DNA of 41,784 nucleotides from NCBI GenBank assembly GCA_016714815.1, contig JADKBZ010000011.1:177501-219284 (forward strand), read 5' to 3'. Of this stretch, positions 7,062 through 16,100 are shown in pieces. The DNA is from Holophagales bacterium. GTDB taxonomy: Bacteria; Acidobacteriota; Thermoanaerobaculia; UBA5066. A program made the translations under genes and the position numbers. How positions within the stretch are numbered: position 1 is the stretch's first letter; each line of letters begins with the position of its first letter. The notes under the pieces are model-generated. The model ran no database searches and had not been told where the DNA came from. It saw only the letters and a list, made by a program, of their open reading frames with translations.

Positions 7062-9580
7062 GTGAGCCCCATCCTGTCCTCGGCGACGAGCTTCTCGAAC
7101 GGTTCCTTCTTCAGCGCGCGGTCCATCGCGGCCTCCGCATCGACTTTCCGCTCCTCGGCGAGCTTGAGGAGCGCCTGGTCCATCGTGTTCATTCCCGAGA
7201 GCTGGCCCGTCTGGAGAATACCGGGCAGCTGGAAGGTCTTGGATTCCCGGATCAGCGAGCCGACGGCGGGGGTGCCGCGGAGGATCTCGAACGCCGCGAT
7301 CCGGCCGATGCCTCCCCGACGGGGAAGGAGCGTCTGCGAGATGACCGCCTTGAGCGACTCGGAGATCATCGTCCGGATCTGCCCCTGCTGACCCGCGGGG
7401 AACGCGTTGATGATCCGGTCGACGGTGGCGGGGGCGGTCGTCGTCGAAAGGGTGCCGAAGACGAGGTGCCCGGTCTCGGAGGCGGAGATGGCGAGCGACA
7501 TCGTCTCCGTGTCGCGCATCTCGCCGACGAGGATGACGTCGGGATCCTCGCGCAGGGCGGCCTTCAGGGCCCGCGCGAACGAGGCGGTGTGGTGCGGCAC
7601 CTGCCGCTGGTTCACGAGGCACTCCTTGTTGGCGTGAACGAACTCGACGGGGTCCTCGACGGAGATGATGTGCCCCTGCCGCGTCTCGTTCACCAGGTTC
7701 AGGAGGGCCGCCAGGGTCGTCGACTTCCCGCAACCCGCCGGGCCGGTGATCAGGACGAGCCCCTGCGAGTAGCGGGCGAGATCCCAGGTCGACTCCGGCA
7801 GCCCCAGCTCGGCGAGGGTCGGGATCGTCTGTGGGATGACGCGGAAACAGGCATCCCAGCCGAGCCGCTGGGAGAAGAAGTTCGCGCGGAAGCGCCCGAG
7901 GCCGGGCATCCGGATGCAGACGTCCAGGTTCCGGCTCGCCACCAGCTCGTCCCACTCCGCCGTGGAGAGGACCGACCGGATCAGCCGCTCCGCGGTGCCG
8001 GGGCTCGTCACTCCGACGTCGAGAGGCGTCAGCCGCCCGTGGATTCTCTGGTGCGGGACGAACCCGGTGGCCAGGTGCAGGTCGGACGCCCCGGTGGCGA
8101 GCGTGTCGGCGAGGAGGTCCTGCATCGTCACCCCGGTCTTGGACCGCAGGTCGACCCTGTCGAACGCGATCGTCACGGGAGGGATGGCCTCGCGGGCGGT
8201 CTCACCCATCAGTTTTCCGACGAGCCGTCTCGCCTTCTCGCGGACGTTGCGGTCGAGGTCGACGACCTTCGAGACTCCGCTGAGAACCTCGCCCACCTTC
8301 GGGAGCTTCGGGAAGAGGTAGGCGAGCGCGTCGAGGATCTCGAGCTGGTCGTCCGGCCGGTCCTTCGAAGCCTTGAAGAGCTCGAAAAGAGGCCCGGCCG
8401 CCCGCGGGTCGCCGAGCTTCCCCAGGGCTCCGGCGGCCGCCAGTCCCGTCTCCGGGTCCCGGAGGAGCCCGACGAGGCGGTGGAGGACCTCGTCCCCGGC
8501 CCCGTGCCGCCCGATGTTCTCGAGGGCCTGGGAGCGGACCCACCAGTCGGTGTTGTCGAGCAGCCCCATCCAGACGGGCACGGCCCGCGGGTCGTCGATG
8601 AGAAGGGAGAGCTCCCGCGCGGCCGAGGAGATCGCCGGGTCGGGGGAGCTGGCGAGCTTGAGGAGGGCCGGGACGAAGCCGGGGTTCCCCTGGACGACCG
8701 TCTCGAGCGCCCGGTCGCGGATCCAGACGAACGTCCCCTCGAAGGCCTGCAGGAAGCGCGGGGCGAGGATGTCGGCGGGAATCCTGGCGACGAGGGCGAG
8801 CGCCCCCTTGCGGACGGGCGCGTTGCCGTCGGCGAGGAGAGACAGGATCTCCCGCGTGTGGTCGCCCTTCGCGGTCGGAAGGAGCCTTTCCAGGGAAGCA
8901 AACGCCGCCTCCGCCACGCGCGGGGCGCCTCCGGACCTGGCCAGCGCGAGGAGGTGGGTGACGAGCTCCTCGTCGGGCGCCTGTTCGAGGATGGCCAGGG
9001 CCTGGACACGCGTTTCCTCGTCCTCGTCCTTGAGCGCCGCGAGGGCGATGCTGCGCGCTGCCGGCGACGTGGCGATCGCCTTCGATTCGCAGATCGCCCG
9101 CAGAGCCCGGGAACGCAGGAGCGGGGCCCCTCCCGAAAGCGCCCTGCGGTAGATCGCGAAGGCCCGTTCCGGAGGGAGGTCCTGCGCCATCTCGAGGGCG
9201 GTGAGCTTTGCGAAGTCGTCCCCTCGCTCGGCGAGCTGGGCGAGGAAGCCTCCGAGCTCCCCCCCGCCGGCCAGCTCGCGCAGGAAGCGCTGCACGCCCT
9301 TGCGCACGGCCTCCGAGCGCGTCCTGGCCAGGGCGACGACGGCGTCGAGGACGGCCCTGTCGACGCCCCTGCGCTTGAGCATGAGGAGGCCGGCCGTCCG
9401 CAGCTCCGGCGTCGGGTCGGCCGCGGTCCAGGCGATGTCCTCGACGTCGAGATTCGACATCGCCTGGAACTTCTCGATGAGGTCTTTCTTCTGGGCGTCG
9501 CCCGCCCACTGGTGGGCCTTCAGCTGCGCGACGATTCCCGGGTCCGCGCGGAAGCCCTTCTTCATCATCTCGAGAACCAC
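7058..9580 (-). CDS. HEAT-repeat/PilT fusion ATPase
   Basis: This is an 840-residue two-part protein. Residues 1 to about 480 are alpha-helical repeats with many paired-helix units ending in patterns such as LVGLLRDPETGLAAAGALGKLGD, which read as HEAT/armadillo-type repeats. Residues from about 490 form a full PilT-like ATPase: GASDLHLATG, Walker A GPAGCGKSTT (about 613), SVEDPVEFVH, Walker B DPDVILVGEMRD and an LIRESKT element. The His box keeps the first histidine (ETGHL), but the second is lost (GTLSTTTA in place of GTLHTNSA). It starts at GTG 9580 with GGAGG seven bases upstream. HEAT repeats usually bind protein partners, so the N-terminus may dock this motor to another component. It could be a PilT2/PilU-like accessory motor that works with the downstream PilT. 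Confidence 0.9.
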   Translation of the reverse strand: MVLEMMKKGFRADPGIVAQLKAHQWAGDAQKKDLIEKFQAMSNLDVEDIAWTAADPTPELRTAGLLMLKRRGVDRAVLDAVVALARTRSEAVRKGVQRFLRELAGGGELGGFLAQLAERGDDFAKLTALEMAQDLPPERAFAIYRRALSGGAPLLRSRALRAICESKAIATSPAARSIALAALKDEDEETRVQALAILEQAPDEELVTHLLALARSGGAPRVAEAAFASLERLLPTAKGDHTREILSLLADGNAPVRKGALALVARIPADILAPRFLQAFEGTFVWIRDRALETVVQGNPGFVPALLKLASSPDPAISSAARELSLLIDDPRAVPVWMGLLDNTDWWVRSQALENIGRHGAGDEVLHRLVGLLRDPETGLAAAGALGKLGDPRAAGPLFELFKASKDRPDDQLEILDALAYLFPKLPKVGEVLSGVSKVVDLDRNVREKARRLVGKLMGETAREAIPPVTIAFDRVDLRSKTGVTMQDLLADTLATGASDLHLATGFVPHQRIHGRLTPLDVGVTSPGTAERLIRSVLSTAEWDELVASRNLDVCIRMPGLGRFRANFFSQRLGWDACFRVIPQTIPTLAELGLPESTWDLARYSQGLVLITGPAGCGKSTTLAALLNLVNETRQGHIISVEDPVEFVHANKECLVNQRQVPHHTASFARALKAALREDPDVILVGEMRDTETMSLAISASETGHLVFGTLSTTTAPATVDRIINAFPAGQQGQIRTMISESLKAVISQTLLPRRGGIGRIAAFEILRGTPAVGSLIRESKTFQLPGILQTGQLSGMNTMDQALLKLAEERKVDAEAAMDRALKKEPFEKLVAEDRMGLT

Positions 9581-9642
9581 GGCCTGACCTCCGTTGAGGG
9601 TATGCTAGCCGAAAGGAACGACCAGTCGCGGAGGTGTTACGA

Positions 9643-9711
9643 ATGGGTACATTTCGATTCGGCACCGGTCCGTGGCCGTTGATCCCTCGGGAGGGTCAAG
9701 TCCATGAATGA
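9643..9711 (+). CDS. possible 22-residue leader peptide
   Basis: A short frame starts at ATG 9643 after an ideal ribosome binding site (GGAGGT at 9630-9635, 7-nt spacing). It encodes 22 residues and stops at TGA 9709-9711, five bases past the ATG at 9704 of the pilin gene (ATGAATGA), an arrangement suited to translational coupling. The peptide has no hydrophobic segment and no run of regulatory codons, so an attenuator role is not evident. It could also be chance in the roughly 120-bp gap between divergent operons. Confidence 0.4.
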   Translation: MGTFRFGTGPWPLIPREGQVHE

Positions 9712-10465
9712 GGGGCTCTTGCGTTACTCGGGATCGGATCGGCCCGAGACTTGCAATGGTGCAGCCGCGATGATCTCGATCCGCTCGACCCGCCGCCTCC
9801 ACCGCCGCTCGCCGCGGCGGGGCGTTTCGCTCGTCGAGCTCCTCGTCGTCCTGGCGATCATGCTTCTGATCTTCGCCATGGCCGGAGTTCTCCTCGGGCC
9901 GCCTCTGCGGAAGGCCCGGCTGGCGGCGGCGGCCAACGACCTGGCGGTCCTGGCCCAGAAGCTGCCCATAGAAGGTCGGGCCCGGCGGGGCGGACAGGGG
10001 TTGTTCGTCTACCTCAAGGGGACTCCCGGTACCCGGCGCTTCGAGCTGATAGCGGACACGGGGGGAGCGGTCGCCGGGGGAGACTTCATCTTCAGGGACC
10101 CCGCCAGCGGAACGGACCCCGATTCCGTCATCACGAACATCCAGCCCCTCCAGCTTCCAGAGGGAATCGTCTTCTACGACCTGCCGGCGCCCTACACCGC
10201 CAACTGGAGCAACTGGGGAGTGAGCGGGGCAAACTACGTTCTCGGACTCGACTTCCAGGGCCGGACGATCGGCCCCGGAGCGGCCGGGGCCCCGGGCCGC
10301 CAGATCTCCGGAGTGGCCGCCGTCAACCTCACCCACGCCGACATGGCTTCCGGGGCCGTGACCCCGCTGATCGTCCACCGCGTCACGATCGGAGCGGTCT
10401 GGGGCGTCCGCCATACCCGCCTCGTCAGGGACGCCGGTGCGGCGTCCGGTTGGAGGGAGTTCTGA
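9704..10465 (+). CDS. FimT/GspH-like minor prepilin
   Basis: The class III prepilin signal RRG/VSLVELLVVLAI is clear: cleavage after glycine and glutamate at position +5 of the mature protein, followed by one hydrophobic helix. The remainder is a roughly 200-residue globular domain. The start at 9704 (253 residues, 40-residue leader) has a strong GGGAGGG site 8 nt upstream. An ATG at 9770 would give a more usual 18-residue leader but has no good ribosome binding site, so the start is uncertain. As the first gene of the minor-pilin operon it would help prime pilus assembly with PilV, PilW, PilX and PilY1. Confidence 0.88.
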   Translation: MNEGLLRYSGSDRPETCNGAAAMISIRSTRRLHRRSPRRGVSLVELLVVLAIMLLIFAMAGVLLGPPLRKARLAAAANDLAVLAQKLPIEGRARRGGQGLFVYLKGTPGTRRFELIADTGGAVAGGDFIFRDPASGTDPDSVITNIQPLQLPEGIVFYDLPAPYTANWSNWGVSGANYVLGLDFQGRTIGPGAAGAPGRQISGVAAVNLTHADMASGAVTPLIVHRVTIGAVWGVRHTRLVRDAGAASGWREF

Positions 10466-10467
10466 CC

Positions 10468-11100
10468 ATGAACGCGCTCCGTCGCCTCACCGAGCTCCGT
10501 CGCCGCCGCAGCCGCCGCGGCTCGAGCTTCATCGAGATCCTCATCTCCCTGGCCATTCTCGCGGTCGTGATGGTCGGAATCCTCCAGATGTTCTCCCTGG
10601 CGCTCCTGACGAACCTCGGTTCCGCGGCCCGGACGGATCTGCTCTACAAGGCCCAGCAGGTGGTCGAGAACCTCCGGCTCGTCTACTACCTGTCGTCGGA
10701 AGAAGCCAACGACGCGGCCCGCGCGGCGGCAGGCGTCCCTGCCACGCTCGCCGCCACGGTCTCCCCGATCTACCTCCCCTACTTCGACGGAGATGCCGGA
10801 ACGGGCATGAGCGCCGTTACGAGCGCGGCCCAGAAGTGGGCGCACTGGGGGCCCGACGGCTTCAACATCATCGAAGCGGACCGCCTTCCCTACCGGCTTT
10901 CCTATACCGTGGAAGACCGAAACGTGAACTTCTGGCTCATCACGGTGACGGCGACTCCGGTCGACAACCCGAACCTGCTCAGCCCCGGAGGGCCAGACGC
11001 CACGCTTCCTGCCGTCACGCCCGGCGACAACCCCCGCCGCTACCGGGGGCTCGGGAGCAAGCTGAAAATCGTCACCTATTCCGCCCAGATCGAGAAGTAG
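10468..11100 (+). CDS. pilV: PilV-like minor prepilin
   Basis: This is a 210-residue prepilin with an arginine-rich leader ending RRSRRG (cleavage after G18), then SSFIEILISLAILAVVM with E23 at mature position +5. The GGAGGG sequence in front of ATG 10468 is a good ribosome binding site, and only 2 nt separate it from the preceding stop. The order FimT-like, V, W, X, Y1 is the classical minor-pilin order, which is the main reason to call it PilV. The C-terminal part has no other motif I recognise. Confidence 0.86.
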   Translation: MNALRRLTELRRRRSRRGSSFIEILISLAILAVVMVGILQMFSLALLTNLGSAARTDLLYKAQQVVENLRLVYYLSSEEANDAARAAAGVPATLAATVSPIYLPYFDGDAGTGMSAVTSAAQKWAHWGPDGFNIIEADRLPYRLSYTVEDRNVNFWLITVTATPVDNPNLLSPGGPDATLPAVTPGDNPRRYRGLGSKLKIVTYSAQIEK

Positions 11101-11110
11101 GACGAAGACG

Positions 11111-12436
11111 ATGAAACGCCATCGCGGCTTCACCCTCATCGAAGCGCTCGTCTCCATCCTCATCCTGAGCGTCGTGATGATCGTCGCCCTGACCCTCCTC
11201 GTCTCGATGCGCTCCTTCGCCGCCAAGCAGCAGGCCTTCACCGCCCCGCGCCAGACGGCCCGCGCCGGCATCGACTATCTCTCGTTCTTCCTGGCCGGCG
11301 CGGCCGACCTGAACGTCGAGGCCGGGAACCCGAACGCGCTCGTCATGTGGACGACGTACGGAGACAACAACACATCCGCCGGAGATGTTCGGCAGGCCTC
11401 CTACAACAACCTGTCGGCTGCCCAGGCGGCGGACGGCCTGGGGGACGAGGGAACCGACATCATCACCATCTCCATTCCGACGACGCCGGTCCGGATCCCG
11501 ATCATCACGTGGAATCCCCTGGCGGTATCCAGTGGGCCGATGGCCGTCAACTTCACGGCCGGCTGCCCCGACGACGTCAGAAACCTCGCCCTCTTCAAGC
11601 AGGTGACGGGTGCGACGACGGCCGGAGGCACCGATGTCAGCGGTCTCCTCACGGTTCAGGATTCCGTCGGTCGCTGGCGTTACCTGCGGATCACCGGCTA
11701 CACCTCGAGCACGTGCACGCGGTCGACCGGTGCCAACCCGACGCTCGACGTCATCGACATTCAGACCATTGCTGGCAATGCCAACCAGCTCAACCCCCCT
11801 GGGGGCTGGAGGGAAGACCTCATCCCGCCTTACACGATGAACGCCGGCCTCGACTTCACCTCCTTCCGGGTGAGGAACCGCAACCTCGAGCAGAAGACGT
11901 CGGGGGTGGACGCCGGCGGCGTCTACTCCCCTGGAGTCTTCGACCCGAACTGCGACAAAGAGCACGCCGCGGGGGCCGGCGGCTGCCCGACGATCGGCTT
12001 CACGCCGGTCGTCGAGAACGTCGAGGACCTTCAGGTCGCCTACGTCTATCGGGACGGGACGATCTGGAATACGGCAAACCGGTTGCTCTCGGCACCCCCT
12101 GTCAGCTTGCCACCTGTAGCAGCTACCGCGGGAGGAATCCCCGGGCAGGTCCCGAGCGGTACCGGGGCTCCTTTGAGCACCGACATCACGAACGTCCGCG
12201 CTCTCCGCATCTCGGTGATCGCCCGGTCGAATCCCCTCGACATCGGAGCGCGGGGGCTCTCGGCGGCCCCTCCCGCCGCGCCCGTCCCCGGTGACATCCG
12301 GCGCGAAGGCATCTACCGGAGGCCTGCCCTGGAGGATCACGCGCTGGGTCCGCTCGACACCGTCGCCACCGGAGTCTTCGACCGGTACAGGCTCACGACC
12401 ACCCTCATTCTCAGGAACAGGATGCTGGGGTTCTGA
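11111..12436 (+). CDS. pilW: PilW-like minor prepilin
   Basis: This 441-residue protein has a very short leader (MKRHRG, cleaved after G6) and FTLIEALVSILILSVVM, with E11 at position +5. The mature domain of about 430 residues is long for a minor pilin, and PilW is typically the largest of the set. Several cysteines in the mature domain could form periplasmic disulfides. It lies 10 nt after pilV and 2 nt before pilX, so cotranscription is almost certain. It probably joins the initiation complex at the pilus tip. Confidence 0.86.
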   Translation: MKRHRGFTLIEALVSILILSVVMIVALTLLVSMRSFAAKQQAFTAPRQTARAGIDYLSFFLAGAADLNVEAGNPNALVMWTTYGDNNTSAGDVRQASYNNLSAAQAADGLGDEGTDIITISIPTTPVRIPIITWNPLAVSSGPMAVNFTAGCPDDVRNLALFKQVTGATTAGGTDVSGLLTVQDSVGRWRYLRITGYTSSTCTRSTGANPTLDVIDIQTIAGNANQLNPPGGWREDLIPPYTMNAGLDFTSFRVRNRNLEQKTSGVDAGGVYSPGVFDPNCDKEHAAGAGGCPTIGFTPVVENVEDLQVAYVYRDGTIWNTANRLLSAPPVSLPPVAATAGGIPGQVPSGTGAPLSTDITNVRALRISVIARSNPLDIGARGLSAAPPAAPVPGDIRREGIYRRPALEDHALGPLDTVATGVFDRYRLTTTLILRNRMLGF

Positions 12437-12438
12437 CG

Positions 12439-13086
12439 ATGAACGCGAAGAGAGTCAACAGGGCCCGTTCCGAGCGAGGCGGCGCTCTCATCATCGTCCT
12501 CCTCGTCGTCCTCGTCCTCACCATCATCGGCATCGGCGTCTCGTACTTCACCCAGCTCGAGGACCAGACGTCCGGGAACATCCGCCTCGCCAAGTCGGCG
12601 TTCTACGCGGCCGAATCGGGGCTGCGCACCGGGGAGCAGCGCCTGACCGCGGCGAACACGAGCGGCATACCCGGCACCGAGCTGGTGACCTACACCGGAG
12701 GAACGCCCATCGGCCTCCCCGGGGGCGGAAGCGCGGGAATCCCGCTCTACATTCGAGGCGCCGTATTCGACAAGATCGTCCTCAGAGCCGCCCCTGGAAC
12801 CTCGGACGTCGCGACGTTCACCCTCTACGTCCGCAACAACGTCGAAGACCCGGGCAACGCGGTCGCCCCGATCATCGACAGCGATAACGTCGTGAACCTC
12901 ATTTCCGTCGGCCAGGTCTGGACGACGGCGGGCACGGCCGGAGGGCTCCCGGTACCGGGCCGCCTCCTGGCGACGAAGATCCTTGAAGAGCAGATCCGCC
13001 TCGGGTCCCCGGGCGAGAGCGTCGCCCCCCAGGAAGGCGTCAACGAGGGCGGAACCAACACCGGGCAAATCGGGAAGAAGAATTGA
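12439..13086 (+). CDS. pilX: PilX-like minor pilin
   Basis: This 215-residue protein starts with a basic segment and SERGGALIIVLLVVLVLTIIGIG, then YFTQLEDQTSGNIRLAKSAFYAAESGL. That is the PilX N-terminal pattern: a hydrophobic helix without the usual +5 glutamate, followed by the conserved N...A..AAE.GL helix. It is placed between pilW and pilY1, as in Pseudomonas-type operons. The C-terminus is hydrophilic and ends in basic residues. Confidence 0.87.
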   Translation: MNAKRVNRARSERGGALIIVLLVVLVLTIIGIGVSYFTQLEDQTSGNIRLAKSAFYAAESGLRTGEQRLTAANTSGIPGTELVTYTGGTPIGLPGGGSAGIPLYIRGAVFDKIVLRAAPGTSDVATFTLYVRNNVEDPGNAVAPIIDSDNVVNLISVGQVWTTAGTAGGLPVPGRLLATKILEEQIRLGSPGESVAPQEGVNEGGTNTGQIGKKN

Positions 13087-13117
13087 CCAGTCGGGCGATG
13101 CGGTTCAGGAGGACGAG

Positions 13118-16100
13118 ATGATTACTTGGAAGTGGTACCACAGGCTCGCGACGGCGGTTCAGGTCCCGCTGCTCGTCGTGGGTGGGCCCTTGACTGCGGC
13201 CACGACCGAGAAATACGACCCGATCCGGCAGATCGCCGTCCAGGCCGTCCCCGCGAACCTCATGCTCGCGCTCGACCGGTCGGGGTCGATGGCCCAGGAC
13301 CGGTACGGGAACGGCTTTGTCCGCTATCCGGGCGACGATGGCCGGTGGTTCACCGACGACGATATCTTCGGCTCGTTCGGCGACAACCTCGACATCAGGA
13401 AGGTCGATCCTGCGGCCAATCCGGGCGACTTCTACCACGGGGTCCCGTACGGTTCGCCCATGATCGACGCCTTCGAGGTCCCGCCGCTGAAGAACCCGTC
13501 CGATGGCGAGGGATTCGCCTTCGCCGGAGCAGTGGTCCCGAAGAAGATCCCAGGCGAGAACAGCACCGGAAAGCTCCGCTGGAAGGCGGCAGAGCCGATG
13601 GAATGCGAGATCGGGAGCGGGCTCTACGCCTACTACTTCGGCAACGGGTCGGACGACGAGTCCTACTGGAAGATTCCGGGGACGAACGCGAATCCGACGA
13701 CGCTTCCGATCGCGCCGATCGCGCAGCGGCTCGACCCGACCGTCAACCGCCAGCCCTGGCTGGCCGCCGATCTCCCGGCCGGCGTCGGGAACCTCAACGG
13801 GTCTAACCAGCCCGAGCACTTCTCCGTCCGGTGGCAGGGGTGGTTCGTCCCGCCGGAGACCGGCAACTATCAGCTGAAGTTCAGGACCGACGACGGCGCG
13901 CGCGTCTGGCTGAACGGCACGCTGCTCTTCGACGGATGGACCGACCAGGCGCCGATGGACTATGAAACGGTCGACGGCATCGAGCTCGTCCGGTGCAACC
14001 GCTACCGTATCGAGATCGAGTACTACCAGAACGGGGGCGGAGCGGTTTCGGTCCTGTCCTGGAAGCGGCCGCCGCCTATCAACCCTGCGGACCCCGTGCC
14101 CGACTGGGAGGTCATCTCCAGCGCCTACCTCGTTCCGGACGTCGCGATCATTCCGCTCGCCACGGCGACGCCGACGGCGACCGCCACGCCGACGGTGACG
14201 CCGACGCGGACGCCGACGACGACCCCGACGACGACCCCGACGACGACGCCATCGCCGACGCGGACGCCGACGCGGACGCCGACGGTCACGCCGACGGTCA
14301 CGCCGACGACGACGCCGACGGTCACGCCGACGGCGACGATCACGCCGACGCGGACGCCGTCGCAGACGCCGACGGTCACGCCGACGATCACGCCGACGGC
14401 GACGATCACATCGACGCCGACGCGGACGCCGACGCGAACGATGACACCGACGCGAACGCGGACGCCGACGCGAACGATGACGCCGACACGAACTCGGACG
14501 CCGACGATCACGCCGACGCCGACGCGGACGCCGACACGGACGATCACGCCGACTCCGACGGTGACGCGGACGCCGTCGCCGACGCGGACGCGGACGATGA
14601 CGCCGACGATCACGCCGACGCGGACGCGGACGATGACGCCGACGATCACACCGACGCGGACGCGGACGATGACGCCGACGATCACACCGACGCCGACGAT
14701 CACGCGGACGCCGACGATCACACCCACGCCGACGATAACGCGGACGCCGACGGCGACGCGGACGCCGACGCGGACGCCGACGATCACGTCGACGCCGACG
14801 ATCACACCGACGCGGACGCCGACGCGGACGCCGACGATCACGCCGACGGCGACGGCGACGCGGACGCCGACGCGGACGCCGACGATCACGCCGACGATCA
14901 CGCCGACGGTGACCCCGACGGCCACACCGACGAAGACCCCCACGCCGACGAAGACCCCCACGGCGACGCCGACGCCGTCGCCGACCCGCGTCCCGACGGC
15001 CTCGACCGAGCTGCGTCCTCCCTTCGGTCAGAAGGAAGACCCGGTCCGGTGGGCGAGCCTCGACCTCACGAAGCCCGATGCCGGACGGGCGCTGCCGCGC
15101 CTGCCTCACATCGCGATGTTCCCTCCCCCGGCCTCGGCGCCCCCGTGCCCGGCCGTGACGCCCGCCCCCCCGGCGGCCGTGACGCCGGTCGCCACGGTGA
15201 CCCCGGTCCCGCCGCCGACCGTGTTCGCCCCGGATGAGGACGTGCGCTACGGAAGCAAGTGGCGCTACGTCCTGAAGTTCGACCTGCCGTCGCGTATCGC
15301 GACGATGAAGAACGCCCTCGGCGACGAGGTCCGGATCATTCCGTCATTCGCTCCGCCCGCCATGCGCGTCGACGGCCAGGGGGTCGTGCAGGGCGACCGG
15401 GCTGCCCTCGGATTCCTGGGCCCCTGGGCCAGCACCGACACCATCGTCAAGCTTCGCTCCATCAAGGATACGAACAAGTGGCGCGAAGCCCCCCCGTACA
15501 GCACCGGGCCGTACCTCGTCGAAGAAATCAACCCGGATTGCACCCCGGGAGTGGGCATCGTCGCGGGATGCACGACCTGGTCCTTCGAGCTCGAGTACCC
15601 GGCCGGCTGGCCGCAGGACATGAAGGACCCGGGCGCGCCGCTCGACGCCTACGACCGGACGACCGGCAAGCCGAAGATCGGAACGTGGAAAGAGGAAGAC
15701 CCCGCGAGAATCATCTGGAAGAGCCGCAACCAGATCAACTGGGGCCTCATCGCCTATTCCGACGCGGCCGCGGACACCTGCTCGAACTACGATGGGACGG
15801 ACAGCAACCTCCTCGTCACCGCCATCAACCCGATGGGGACCGACGTCAGCGACATCCTCAACGCGATGCGACTTTCGCGGGACGGGGGCATCAAGGTCGG
15901 GGGCGGGACGCCGACGCGAAGCGCCCTGGAGAAGGCGGAGCAGCAGCTGATCGACACGTTCTCCTCGGACCCGCTCTACCTCTGCCTGCGGGCCTACGGC
16001 GTCATCCTGGTGACGGACGGGCAGTCGAACAAGTGCAACAAGGGAACCAAGCTGAACGAGGCCTGGGGAGCCCCGGGCAACGAGAGCTGTCCGCCGCCTC

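Noticed and set aside
14125..14961. Long minus-strand frame rich in VGV/VRVGV repeats, and other long frames over the same tract
   Set aside because: They are complements and frame shadows of the Thr-Pro repeat in pilY1, which lacks stops in every frame. They have no ribosome binding site and no natural composition.
14155..15005. CRISPR-like array
   Set aside because: The units are 3-6 bases long, degenerate and inside a coding frame. There is no repeat-spacer structure and there are no cas genes.
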